Shown here: positions 19,025-27,696 of the stretch, piece by piece | Numbering within the stretch: the first letter of the stretch is position 1 | How the letters are laid out: each line of letters starts with the position of its first letter | Made by a program: the position numbers and the translations under genes | Assembly: GCA_020249285.1 (NCBI GenBank) | Contig: JADCFX010000032.1 | Location: forward strand, 1-64,000 | DNA: 64,000 nt | Source: Roseomonas sp. | GTDB taxonomy: Bacteria; Pseudomonadota; Alphaproteobacteria; Acetobacterales; Acetobacteraceae | Reading direction: 5' to 3' | Notes under the pieces: generated by a model | The model's database searches: none | Seen by the model: only the letters and a program-made list of their open reading frames with translations | Told to the model about the DNA's origin: nothing

Positions 19025-19828
19025 TTAGCGCGGCATGGTGCCGGCGCGTCCGGCAGTGGCCCCGCCATCAATCACCAATTCACTGCCCGTCATGTGCCGC
19101 GATGCGTCAGAAGCCAAGAACACCACGCCAGCGGCGATATCCGCCGCCGTGCCGGCCTCACCCAAAGGCACGATATTCGCCGCCAATTGGCGCGGGTCCA
19201 CCGGCGCGTTGCGCCCGCCTGTGTTTCCCTGCGGCATTTTCTGCCAGATATCGGTTTCAATCACGCCGGGATGGACGGAATTACAGCGAATGCCATCCCG
19301 CGCGCCGGCGCATTCCAGTGCCACGGATTTCGAAAAAAGCCGTACCGCACCCTTGCTCGCAGAATAACCGGCCAAGCCCGCCGAGCCACGAATGCCGGCG
19401 ATGGACGACATCATGATGATGGAACCCCCTCCCGCACGGCGCATCGCTGGAATGGCGTATTTTACCGATAGAAACACGCCATCAAGATTTACCGCATTCT
19501 GCCGTCGCCAATCCGCAAGCGACATATCAAGCAAGGGTTTCATGATGGCGATGCCGGCATTGGAAACCAGCACATCAAGCCTGCCATGTTTCGCTTCAAT
19601 AGAGGCAATCACCTCGGCCCAGCGTGCCTCATCCGTCACATCCTGATGCAGGTAAAGCGCATCGTGACCGGCGGACCGGAGCGTGGCGGCCAAAGCCTCA
19701 CCGCGAGTATCATCAAGATCGGTCAGCACCACGCGCGCCCCTTCGGCGGCGAGTGCTTCCGCACAAGCAGCGCCAATGCCCGCCGAAGCGCCTGTAATCA
19801 GCGCGACCTTGCCTTGAACCTGTCCCAT
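19025..19828 (-). CDS. SDR-family oxidoreductase
   Basis: This 267-residue classical SDR has TGASAGIG at residues 13-20, NAGIAIMKP, IMMSSIAGIRG and the YSASKGA catalytic pair, and ends GSELVIDGGATAG. It resembles cyclopentanol- or hydroxysteroid-type dehydrogenases in general layout but the substrate cannot be read from sequence. It lies between a DadA-like flavoprotein gene (18 bases upstream) and a second SDR (11 bases downstream) on the minus strand, forming a three-gene operon. Confidence 0.9.
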   Translation of the reverse strand: MGQVQGKVALITGASAGIGAACAEALAAEGARVVLTDLDDTRGEALAATLRSAGHDALYLHQDVTDEARWAEVIASIEAKHGRLDVLVSNAGIAIMKPLLDMSLADWRRQNAVNLDGVFLSVKYAIPAMRRAGGGSIIMMSSIAGIRGSAGLAGYSASKGAVRLFSKSVALECAGARDGIRCNSVHPGVIETDIWQKMPQGNTGGRNAPVDPRQLAANIVPLGEAGTAADIAAGVVFLASDASRHMTGSELVIDGGATAGRAGTMPR

Positions 19829-19846
19829 CGCCTTCTCCCTTTATGT

Positions 19847-21100
19847 TTATGCAAAACGTTCCGCCGCGAAGGGCGCGAAATCGAAATTGGGCTTTTCGCC
19901 CGCGACCAGCGCACCCATCAGCGCGCCCGTCGGTGCCGAGCCCGTCAGGCCCAAATGCCCATGGCCAAAGGCGCAATAAAGCCCCTGCCAATCACGCACT
20001 GGCCCCATCACTGGCACGCTATCAGGCAGGCAGGGGCGATGGCCCATCCAGATCTTGCCACCTTCCGTGCGCGCCTTCGGGAACACCTTTTTCAGATCAT
20101 CCAGCAGCAGCATGGCGCGCGCTTCCGTGGGCGGCGCATCGAGCCCTGCAATCTCCACCGAACCTGCAACGCGTAAGCCATCTTCCATCGGACTGATAAA
20201 AACCTTGCGATCAGCGGGCGAGAGCACGCGCCCTACGCGCACCCCCGCATCCGGCAGCATCACATGATAGCCGCGTTGGGTTTCCAACGGCACCTTCAGC
20301 CCAAGGGGTGCCAGCAAACGCGCGGACCAGGCGCCGGCGGCCAAAACCACCTGATCGGCGGCAATATCTTCCCCCGCGCAGCGCACACCAACCACGCGCT
20401 TGCCCTCGGTCAGAATCGCCTGCACCTCAGCGGTGCGAATCTCGCCCCCCATGCGGCGCACGCCATTGGCGACCACGGCAGCCAGCCGTGCGGGGTTCAC
20501 GCAGGAACCATGATCGGGCAGATAAAGGCCAATCTGATAATCTTCCGAAACTTCAGGTTCCAATTCACGCAGCGCCGGCCCGACCAGCTTCTGCACCTTC
20601 AGCCCATGCTTCTGTCGCAACGCGAGTGAGGCATTGTCCTTCGCCAATTGTTCCTCATTCCGATACAGATACATCTGGCCTTCTTCGCGGATAAGGTCCG
20701 CGGCACCCTCGGCGGCCAGGATTTCGCGATGCCGATCAGGGGCGGAAAACAGCAGCGCAGAAAGCGCGACCGCGGCGGACTCCACCTTTTCTCGCCGGGC
20801 GGAAGCCACGAAGCGCAGCAGCCAGGGCATGGCGCGCAGCCAGTAGCGCGCGGGGATATGAAGCGCGCCGGCCGGGTCCATCAGCATTTTCGGCACCTGC
20901 GCCAGCACGCCCGGCATGGCGAGCGGCGCCACAGACCCATGGCTGATGGCCCCCGCATTGCCGGTATAGGCCGCGCCTTCCTTGGCGGCTTCCAGCACCA
21001 GCGGCTTCAGCCCGCGCCGGGCCAAGTGCCAGGCGATGCAAAGGCCAACGATTCCCCCGCCGATAATCACCGGGGCGGGCTTGTGTGGGGCGGTTTCCAT
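19847..21100 (-). CDS. DadA-like FAD-dependent amino-acid dehydrogenase/oxidase
   Basis: From ATG 21100 the product is 417 residues. It shows the FAD motif IIGGGIVGLCIAWHLARRG at about 12-30, a NAGAISHGS segment, PLETQRGYHVMLP in the middle and the C-terminal FGHGHLGLTGSAPTGALM typical of D-amino-acid dehydrogenase small subunits. It would oxidise a D-amino acid or related amine to the keto acid, passing electrons to the respiratory chain. An open extension upstream crosses the divergent TauD gene and is not supported. It heads a minus-strand operon with two SDRs. Confidence 0.88.
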   Translation of the reverse strand: METAPHKPAPVIIGGGIVGLCIAWHLARRGLKPLVLEAAKEGAAYTGNAGAISHGSVAPLAMPGVLAQVPKMLMDPAGALHIPARYWLRAMPWLLRFVASARREKVESAAVALSALLFSAPDRHREILAAEGAADLIREEGQMYLYRNEEQLAKDNASLALRQKHGLKVQKLVGPALRELEPEVSEDYQIGLYLPDHGSCVNPARLAAVVANGVRRMGGEIRTAEVQAILTEGKRVVGVRCAGEDIAADQVVLAAGAWSARLLAPLGLKVPLETQRGYHVMLPDAGVRVGRVLSPADRKVFISPMEDGLRVAGSVEIAGLDAPPTEARAMLLLDDLKKVFPKARTEGGKIWMGHRPCLPDSVPVMGPVRDWQGLYCAFGHGHLGLTGSAPTGALMGALVAGEKPNFDFAPFAAERFA

Positions 21101-21194
21101 GCCCCCATCCTGACCCAAGCCGCGGCGGCTTGGAAGCGCCCGGTTGACGCCCGCAAGCCGGGGCATCACTTTTGCCCATCCGGAGGATGCCATC

Positions 21195-22076
21195 ATGCAA
21201 ATCACCCCCAATAATGCCGGGCTAGGCGCGCGTGTCGAAAGGATTGACCTGCGCGAGACTGCCTCGCCCGAGGATTTCCGCACCCTACTGCGCGCGCTTG
21301 GCGAATATGGCGTGCTTTGCTTCCCGAAGCAGGATTTGGAAGCGCCGCAAGTGGCGGCCTTCGGCAAGCGCTTTGGCGATTTGGAGGTGAATGTCGCCAA
21401 TCTGTTCCATGCGCCAGGCCATCCGGAAGTGATGATCCTGTCCAATATGAAGGATGAGGCCGGCAAGCCCTTGGGGCTGAATGATGCCGGCCAGGGCTGG
21501 CATACGGATATGTCCTATTCCAAGGAAATCGCGCTGGCCAATATGCTGCACGCCAAGCGCGTGCCGCGCCGTGATGGCAAGGTGCTGGGGGCGACGCAAT
21601 TCCGCAATATGCATGCCGCCTATGCGGATTTGCCCGCCGAGGTGAAGGCGCGCATTGAAGGCCGCGTTGCCATTCATGATTTCAGCAAATTTTGGGACAT
21701 GATGCGCCAGCGCCCAGGCAGTATTCGCGGACCACTGACACCCGAACAGCGCGCGAAAAAGCCGCCGGTTGAACAGCCGATTATGCGTATTCATCCCATT
21801 ACTGGTCGGCCCGTTCTTTACTGCAATTGCGGCTATGCCATGTATATTGAAGGCATGGAGCGCGCTGAGTCCGATGCTTTGCTTGATTATTTGTTCCGCC
21901 ATCAGGCGCAGGATAAATACCTTTATACGCATGAATGGGCCGAAGGTGATGTGCTGATCTGGGACAATATCGGCACCATGCATAATGCGGTGGCGGATTA
22001 CCTGCCGGGCGAGGATCGCTACATCCTGCGCGTACAGGTCATGGCCACGCTTGATTACGCGGCGATGGCGGCATGA
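21195..22076 (+). CDS. TauD/TfdA-family 2-oxoglutarate-dependent dioxygenase
   Basis: The start at ATG 21195 is set by GGAGG 7 bases upstream; the product is 293 residues. The iron ligands are visible as WHTDMSY (His and Asp, near residue 99) and IWDNIGTMHNAV (distal His near 263), followed by the YILRVQV Arg that binds 2-oxoglutarate. Such enzymes hydroxylate or cleave taurine, chlorophenoxy acids and many other acids, using Fe(II), O2 and 2-oxoglutarate. Its stop overlaps the start of a FAH-family gene (ATGA), so it leads a plus-strand operon that continues with two TTT receptors. Confidence 0.9.
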   Translation: MQITPNNAGLGARVERIDLRETASPEDFRTLLRALGEYGVLCFPKQDLEAPQVAAFGKRFGDLEVNVANLFHAPGHPEVMILSNMKDEAGKPLGLNDAGQGWHTDMSYSKEIALANMLHAKRVPRRDGKVLGATQFRNMHAAYADLPAEVKARIEGRVAIHDFSKFWDMMRQRPGSIRGPLTPEQRAKKPPVEQPIMRIHPITGRPVLYCNCGYAMYIEGMERAESDALLDYLFRHQAQDKYLYTHEWAEGDVLIWDNIGTMHNAVADYLPGEDRYILRVQVMATLDYAAMAA

Positions 22077-22981
22077 AGCTGCTGACTTTTCAGGGTGCGC
22101 ATGGCGCGGCCCTTGGCGGGGTGGTGGGGGAAAGCGTGGTCGCGCTGCGCCCGGCCCTGGCGGCAGCAATGCACGCCGCTGGTGAGGCGGATCGCAGCAG
22201 CGAAGTAATCCCTGGCGATATGGTGACGCTGCTGGGTGATGAGGCAGCAATGACTGCCGCAGGCCGCGCGCTTGCCTTTGCGGCACGGGCGGAAAATGCG
22301 GCGCTGCGCCAGCCGCTTGCGGCGGTGAAGATGCTTGCGCCCTTGAAGCCCGGCAAGATTCTGGGCGTTGGCCGCAATTACAGTGATCACGCCAAGGAAG
22401 TGGGCGGCCCCAAGCTTGAAATGCCGCGTATTTTCATGAAGCCCGCTTCTTCCGTGGTGGGGCCGGGCGCGGTGGTGAAAATCCCACGCCATGTGAAAAA
22501 GCCCGATTGGGAGGTTGAGCTTGGCGTAGTGATCGGCAAGCCAGCGCGCGACGTGCCGGAAGGCATCGCGCTGGATTACGTGGCGGGCTACACGGTGCTG
22601 AATGATGTCAGCGCGCGGGAATTTCAGTTCGATGTGCCGCTTGCCATGACATCCTTCGCCAAAGGCATGGATGGCTTTTGCCCCATGGGTCCCTGGATCG
22701 TGACGCCGGAAGAAGTCGGTGAGCCCTGGATGCTGGATGTGAAGTGCTGGCTGAATGGCGAAGAAGTCCAGCACGGCAATACGCGCGATCTGATCTTTTC
22801 TGTCGCCGCCCTCATTGCCTTTCTGTCGCGCTACATGACGCTGGAACCAGGCGATGTGATTGCCACCGGCACACCGGCCGGGGTTGGGCATTTCCGCGAT
22901 CCGCCGCGCTATTTGAAGTCGGGTGACAAGCTGCGGCTGGAAGTGGAACGCGTTGGCGTGCTGGAACATTCAATTGGTTGA
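22073..22981 (+). CDS. Fumarylacetoacetate hydrolase (FAH) family protein
   Basis: This 302-residue protein has the FAH-family C-terminal barrel: GVGRNYSDHAKE (about 99-110), FMKPASSVVGPG, DWEVELGVVIG with the metal Glu residues, AGYTVLNDVSARE, KGMDGFCPMGPW and PGDVIATGTPAGVG. Members hydrolyse or decarboxylate beta-diketo acids, or isomerise products of aromatic ring cleavage. It is translationally coupled to the dioxygenase gene. It shares the same family as the gene at 62174. Confidence 0.92.
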   Translation: MKLLTFQGAHGAALGGVVGESVVALRPALAAAMHAAGEADRSSEVIPGDMVTLLGDEAAMTAAGRALAFAARAENAALRQPLAAVKMLAPLKPGKILGVGRNYSDHAKEVGGPKLEMPRIFMKPASSVVGPGAVVKIPRHVKKPDWEVELGVVIGKPARDVPEGIALDYVAGYTVLNDVSAREFQFDVPLAMTSFAKGMDGFCPMGPWIVTPEEVGEPWMLDVKCWLNGEEVQHGNTRDLIFSVAALIAFLSRYMTLEPGDVIATGTPAGVGHFRDPPRYLKSGDKLRLEVERVGVLEHSIG

Positions 22982-22999
22982 AGAAAACGGGAGGCAATA

Positions 23000-23986
23000 A
23001 TGAAAAAGACTTTTCTGACCGCGGCATTGGCCGCGCTAATAGCGCTACCCGCTTGGGCGCAGCCCAAGGCGCCAGGCACGGATTACCCGAATAGACCGGT
23101 CCGCGTGATTGTGGCCTTTGCCGCCGGCGGTAACGCCGATATCAATGCAAGGCTGATTTCAACGGCGCTGTCACAGCAATTGGGCCAGCAATTCGTGGTG
23201 GAAAATCGGCCATCCGGCGGCGGCACCGTTGCCTTTGAAACCATCGCGCAAACGCCGCCTGATGGTTATACCTTGCTGGTCGGCGCGCTTGGGTCCCATA
23301 CGCTGAATGTTGGGCTTTATGGCGACAGGTTGCGCATCCATCCGCTGACCGGCGTGGATCACATCACCATCTCCAGCCATTCGCCGATTGTGCTGGCAAC
23401 ACACCCTTCGATGAATGTGCGCACGCTGGCGGAGTTTCGTAGCGCTGTCGCAGCCGGTGGCGGCAATGTGCTGTATGGGTCTTCCGGCAATGGCTCCACC
23501 GGGCATATCTCCTCGGCCTTGCTGCTGCACCTGCTTGGCGTAACTGCCACCCATGTGCCCTATCGTGGATCAGCTGCGGCTTTTCAGGATTTGATGGCGG
23601 GGCGCATCAGCTTCCAATCCGATACCATTTCCTTCCTTGCCGAGCATATCAGGAACGGCACGGTGAATGGCATTGTGATCGGCACGCCAGAACGCTCACC
23701 CATGGCGCCCGATGTGCCAACAGCAGCCGAAGCCTGGCTACCCGCCTTCCAGGCGACAACCTGGACGCCGTGGTCAGCGACGCTAGGCACACCGCTGCCA
23801 ATACGGCAATTCTTGTACGAGCAAATCGCCATTGCGCTTCGCAAACCAGAAGTGCGGGATCGGCTGATCCAGCTTGGCAATACCATCCCGGATGGCATGA
23901 CGCCGGATGCAACGCGCGCCTTTATCGCGAGCGAAATTGATAAATGGGTGCCGATTGTGCGTGCCACGGGCGCGCGCGTGGATTGA
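23000..23986 (+). CDS. TTT-family periplasmic receptor 2
   Basis: This 328-residue protein has a classical Sec signal (MKKTFLTAALAALIALPAWA, cut after AWA), then NRPVRVIVAFAAGGNADINAR, VVENRPSGGGTVAF, PDGYTLLVG, GSSGNGSTGHIS, HVPYRGSAAAFQDLMAG and the FQATTWTPW segment. The usual Pro-Gly-Gly of the first binding loop is AAGG here. GGGAGG lies before ATG 23000, 18 bases after the FAH gene. It is followed after 13 bases by a second receptor, an unusual tandem pair in one operon. Confidence 0.92.
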   Translation: MKKTFLTAALAALIALPAWAQPKAPGTDYPNRPVRVIVAFAAGGNADINARLISTALSQQLGQQFVVENRPSGGGTVAFETIAQTPPDGYTLLVGALGSHTLNVGLYGDRLRIHPLTGVDHITISSHSPIVLATHPSMNVRTLAEFRSAVAAGGGNVLYGSSGNGSTGHISSALLLHLLGVTATHVPYRGSAAAFQDLMAGRISFQSDTISFLAEHIRNGTVNGIVIGTPERSPMAPDVPTAAEAWLPAFQATTWTPWSATLGTPLPIRQFLYEQIAIALRKPEVRDRLIQLGNTIPDGMTPDATRAFIASEIDKWVPIVRATGARVD

Positions 23987-23999
23987 TGGGAACAGCACG

Positions 24000-24968
24000 A
24001 TGAAAATCGCAAGACGCGCACTTTTCGGCGCCATGGCCGCCACCGCGCTGCCGCTGGCCGCGCAAGCGCAAGATGTGACTTGGCCCACCAAGCCGGTGCG
24101 CGTGATCGTGCCCTATGCGGCCAGTGGCGGGACGGATATTCTGGTGCGCGCAATCGGTGAGGCGTTGCGCAACACCCTCCCCCAGCCCTTCATTGTTGAA
24201 AATCGCGCAGGTGCGGCGGGTGTGATTGGTTCAGAAGTGGTGGCGCGGGCGGAACCGGATGGGCATACGCTGCTGGTCGTGGTTTCAACCCATGTCATGA
24301 ACAAATACCATCTGCCCAGCATGCCTTATGACGCGATCCGCGACTTCACGCCGATTGCGATGCTGACGCGCAATACCATGGTGCTGGTCGCGGGCGCCAA
24401 TCAGCCTTTTGATTCGCTTAGCTCCATGCTCGCCTATGCCAAGGCCAATCCGGGCAAGGTCGGCACTGGTTCAACCGAAGCGCTTTCTTCCTTTATCGGG
24501 CAGGAAATGGCGCGACGCGCGGGCGTGGAGATGCCCGATATCGCCTATCGCAGCGGTGGGCCGCTGATGAATGATATCGTCGCCGGGCATTTGCCGAGTG
24601 GCTGGACCAGCACGGTCAGCGCCATGCCGCATATGCAAACCGGGCGCGTGCGCGTGCTTGCGGTTTCGACCGGCACGCGTTCACCCTTCTTCCCGGATGC
24701 ACCAACGCCCGCCGAACAGGGCGTGCGCGATTTTGATCTTTCCGGCTGGGTTGCCATGCTGGGACCGCCGCGCATGCCACCCGCATTGGTGGATCGCATC
24801 TACCGCACAATCAGCGCGGTTTTCGCCGATGAGACCTTCAAGCAAAGGCTGGTGGCGCTTGGGGTGGAAGCAGATGTGCGTCCATCTGCGGCGCTGCTTG
24901 AAGCCATGCGACGCGATGACCGCATTTGGGCCGCGGCCAGCGCCGCCGGCCATATCCGTCCTCAATAA
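24000..24968 (+). CDS. TTT-family periplasmic receptor 3
   Basis: From ATG 24000 the product is 322 residues. It has a twin-arginine-like signal (MKIARRALFGAMAATALPLAAQAQ) followed by KPVRVIVPYAASGGTDILVR, VENRAGAAGVIGSE, PDGHTLLVV, IAYRSGGPLMNDIVAG and FPDAPTPAEQG. It is more diverged from receptor 2 than a recent duplication would be, so the pair likely binds two ligands or came together separately. It is the fourth gene of the dioxygenase operon and precedes the isocitrate-lyase-like gene by 17 bases. Confidence 0.92.
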   Translation: MKIARRALFGAMAATALPLAAQAQDVTWPTKPVRVIVPYAASGGTDILVRAIGEALRNTLPQPFIVENRAGAAGVIGSEVVARAEPDGHTLLVVVSTHVMNKYHLPSMPYDAIRDFTPIAMLTRNTMVLVAGANQPFDSLSSMLAYAKANPGKVGTGSTEALSSFIGQEMARRAGVEMPDIAYRSGGPLMNDIVAGHLPSGWTSTVSAMPHMQTGRVRVLAVSTGTRSPFFPDAPTPAEQGVRDFDLSGWVAMLGPPRMPPALVDRIYRTISAVFADETFKQRLVALGVEADVRPSAALLEAMRRDDRIWAAASAAGHIRPQ

Positions 24969-24985
24969 ACCATAAAGGAACTGAA

Positions 24986-25864
24986 ATGGCTAATCCATCT
25001 TTGCGCCAGGCGCTTGCCGCCAAGCGCTTCATCCTCGCCCCCGGCGTCTTCGATATGATTTCGGCGAAAGTCGCCGATGGCATGGGGTTTGACTGCATTT
25101 ATGGCACGGGCTTTGGCGCTGTTGCGTCAGCGCTTGGTGTCGCGGATGCGGGCATCGCGACCTATGCCGATATGGTGGCGCGCATGGGCACCATGGCGCG
25201 CGGGTGCAAAACGCCTTTGGTGGCGGATGCCGATACCGGCTATGGCGGACTTCTGAATGTACGCCACACAACGCTTGGCTATGAAGCCGCCGGCATGACA
25301 GGCATTCAGCTTGAAGATCAGGAAATGCCAAAGAAATGCGGCCATACACCGGGCCGGCGCGTGATCCCGGCTGAAGAGATGGTGCTGAAGATCAAGGTTG
25401 CTGCCGAAGCGCGGCGCGATCCAAATTTCCTGATTGTGGCACGCACCGATTCCCGCACCACGCTTGGCCTGGAAGAAGCCATTCGGCGCGGGCGCATGTA
25501 TGGCGATGCGGGTGCTGACATTGTTTTCATCGAAAGCCCGGAAAGCGAAGATGAAATGCGCGCCATTGGCAAGGCGATTTCCAAGCCTCTGCTCGCGAAT
25601 ATGGTGGAAGGCGGGCGCACGCCCATTCTGCCTGCGGCGCGCTTGCAGGAAATTGGCTATGCCATGGCGATCTATCCCGCCATTGGCTTCCTGGCCGCCG
25701 CCGCCGCGCTGGAACGCGCCTATGCGCATTTGAAGGCAACGGGGGATAGTCTTGCCCTTGGTGAATCCTATGGTTTCGCCAAAATGACCGAGTTGATGGG
25801 CTTCCCGGATGTCTGGGATTTTGAAAAGAAATGGGCCGTTCCCGAAAAGGACACTGCAGCATGA
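24986..25864 (+). CDS. Isocitrate lyase / phosphoenolpyruvate mutase superfamily enzyme
   Basis: This 292-residue protein is of the ICL/PEPM family: APGVFDMISAKVAD at the start, GFDCIYGTGF, DADTGYGG with metal-binding Asp residues, the QLEDQEMPKKCGH active-site loop with the catalytic Cys of lyases, VARTDSR, and ANMVEGGRTP. The KKCGH motif points to C-C bond cleavage (2-methylisocitrate, dimethylmalate or related lyase) rather than a mutase. AAAGGAA precedes ATG 24986. Its stop overlaps the dehalogenase-like gene start (ATGA). Confidence 0.9.
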   Translation: MANPSLRQALAAKRFILAPGVFDMISAKVADGMGFDCIYGTGFGAVASALGVADAGIATYADMVARMGTMARGCKTPLVADADTGYGGLLNVRHTTLGYEAAGMTGIQLEDQEMPKKCGHTPGRRVIPAEEMVLKIKVAAEARRDPNFLIVARTDSRTTLGLEEAIRRGRMYGDAGADIVFIESPESEDEMRAIGKAISKPLLANMVEGGRTPILPAARLQEIGYAMAIYPAIGFLAAAAALERAYAHLKATGDSLALGESYGFAKMTELMGFPDVWDFEKKWAVPEKDTAA

Positions 25865-26586
25865 GCGCACTTCCCGAAGTGAAGGCATTGGTCTTCGATG
25901 TTTTCGGCACGGTGGTGGATTGGCGTAACGGTATCGCGCGCGATGCACGGACCTTCCTGGCCCGCCATGGGCGCAGCGATATAGACCCGCATCGCTTCGC
26001 CGATGCCTGGCGCAAGCGCTATCAGCCGGCGATGGAAGAAGTGCGGAGCGGCCGCCGCCCCTTCACGCGGTTGGATGTGCTGCATCGGGAGAACCTCGAT
26101 GGTGTCTTGAAGGATTTCGGCGTGGGCATAGCGGGCATCAGTGCGGATGAACTTGATTGGCTGAACCGCGCCTGGCATCGGCTGGACCCTTGGCCTGATA
26201 CCATCCCGGGCTTGATCCGCCTGAAGGCCAAGCACTTCATCGCGCCATTATCCAACGGCAATATTCTGCTGCTGGCGAATATGGCGAAGCGCGCGGGCAT
26301 GCCTTGGGATGCGATCCTGGGGGCTGAGGCCGCGAAAGCCTATAAGCCGCAGCCGGAAGCCTATTTGCGCACTTGTGAAATTCTTGGCCTGCAACCGGCA
26401 CAAGTGGCACTTGTCGCCGCGCATAACGGGGATTTGGCCGCTGCGCGCAAATGTGGCTTATCAACCGCTTTCGTGCTCCGCCCCAATGAACACGGGGCGG
26501 ATCAGGCAACGGATACCAAGGCCGAACAGGATTGGGGCGCGATCGCCACAAGCTTTGAGGATTTGGCCGATAAGCTTGGTTGCTGA
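25861..26586 (+). CDS. HAD-family haloacid dehalogenase type II-like hydrolase
   Basis: This 241-residue HAD hydrolase has the nucleophile motif VFDVFGTVVDWR (Asp near residue 13), a Ser in LSNGN (motif II), Lys in KAYKPQPEAY (motif III) and a late VAAHNGDLAAARKCG acid region (motif IV). The VFGTVVDWR pattern and length match (S)-2-haloacid dehalogenase-like proteins, although many such genes act on other substrates. It is coupled to the lyase gene and is the last gene of the plus-strand operon begun by the dioxygenase. Confidence 0.88.
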   Translation: MSALPEVKALVFDVFGTVVDWRNGIARDARTFLARHGRSDIDPHRFADAWRKRYQPAMEEVRSGRRPFTRLDVLHRENLDGVLKDFGVGIAGISADELDWLNRAWHRLDPWPDTIPGLIRLKAKHFIAPLSNGNILLLANMAKRAGMPWDAILGAEAAKAYKPQPEAYLRTCEILGLQPAQVALVAAHNGDLAAARKCGLSTAFVLRPNEHGADQATDTKAEQDWGAIATSFEDLADKLGC

Positions 26587-26595
26587 ATGAGTGAC

Positions 26596-26620
26596 CCGCG
26601 CCGGGTTTTACTCGGCGCGG
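26596..26620. terminator. Hairpin between convergent HAD and TTT receptor genes
   Basis: Arms 26596-26603 and 26613-26620 give a perfect 8-base-pair GC-rich stem with a 9-base loop rich in T. No T-run follows on either strand, so as an intrinsic terminator it would be weak. The position between convergent 3' ends supports a termination role. The right arm lies in the last codons of the receptor gene. Confidence 0.45.
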
Positions 26621-27591
26621 ATATTCCCCTCACGGATCACCGGCGTCCATTTCGCGTGATCACGCGCAATCAGTGCCGCAAACTCCGCGGGGCTGGAGGC
26701 AATCACGTCCGCAGCCTGCACGCGCCGCACGGTTTCCTTCACCTCGGCTGATGTGATGATGGCGCGGAACACACGATTGGCCGCCGCCACCACATCATCC
26801 GGCATGCCGGCGGGGCCGACTATGCCGTGCCAGGTCATCGCCTCAAAACCGGGGAAAGTCGCGGCCACGGCGGGCACACCCGGCAGCGCCGCAACAGGGG
26901 CTGGTGTGCCGATTGCCAAGGCACGCACGCGCCCTTCACGAATGAAGGGAAGTGCCGTGGAAACAGACGGGAAGGAGAATTCCGTTTCACCTTGGATCAG
27001 GCTTCGCATCACATCAGCGCCGCTGCGGTAATGCACCGCCGTGAATTTCACGCCAGCGCGGCGGCCCAGCAACTCAGCCGCCAAATGGCTGACATGGCCA
27101 ACGCCCGGTGAGGCATATTGAATGCCATCGGCGCGCGCCCGCGCACGGGCCAGCAATTCCTCAAGACTTTGTACGGGCAGATTGGCCGGAACAATCACGG
27201 CAATCGGCAAATTGACCAAATGCGAAATCGGCGTGAAAGCGCGCATCGGGTCGTAATTCAGTGCCGGCTGCAATTCCTTACCGATGCAATTGGCGCCGAG
27301 ATCCGCCATCATCAGCGTATAGCCATCCGGCCTGCTTTGCGCGACGAATGCCCCCGCAATAGCACCGCCGGCGCCAGAGCGGTTTTCCACCACCATCGCC
27401 TGACCATTCGCCTGCGCCGCAAAGCCATTGGCAACCAGACGGGAAAGCGTATCCACCGCGCCGCCCGCACCAAAGGGCACAATCAACCGCACCTGACGAT
27501 CCGGCCAGGCCGCTTGCGCGGAAACCACTGATGGTAGCAGCGAAGCAAGGCCCAAACCTGCAAAGCCGCGGCGTGAAATGGAAATAGTCAT
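26608..27591 (-). CDS. TTT-family periplasmic receptor 4
   Basis: From ATG 27591 the product is 327 residues with a twin-arginine-type signal (ISRRGFAGLGLASLLPSVVSAQA), then RQVRLIVPFGAGGAVDTLSR, VVENRSGAGGAIAG, PDGYTLMMA, VHYRSGADVMRSLIQG and a LPGVPAVAATFPG segment. The VHYRSG segment departs from the usual VPYRG. A very long open extension upstream runs antisense through the DUF1028 gene and is rejected. It is divergent from the DUF1028 operon over 105 bases. Confidence 0.92.
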   Translation of the reverse strand: MTISISRRGFAGLGLASLLPSVVSAQAAWPDRQVRLIVPFGAGGAVDTLSRLVANGFAAQANGQAMVVENRSGAGGAIAGAFVAQSRPDGYTLMMADLGANCIGKELQPALNYDPMRAFTPISHLVNLPIAVIVPANLPVQSLEELLARARARADGIQYASPGVGHVSHLAAELLGRRAGVKFTAVHYRSGADVMRSLIQGETEFSFPSVSTALPFIREGRVRALAIGTPAPVAALPGVPAVAATFPGFEAMTWHGIVGPAGMPDDVVAAANRVFRAIITSAEVKETVRRVQAADVIASSPAEFAALIARDHAKWTPVIREGNIRAE

Positions 27592-27696
27592 GGCAAGAAA
27601 CCTCCCGTTTCGGCTTATCTTGGCATGGGGTGGGCTTCCTGCAAGCGTCGCGGCGCGGTTAAGCTTTTGCCCTGATGTCAGAGAAAGGCCCGCCGC

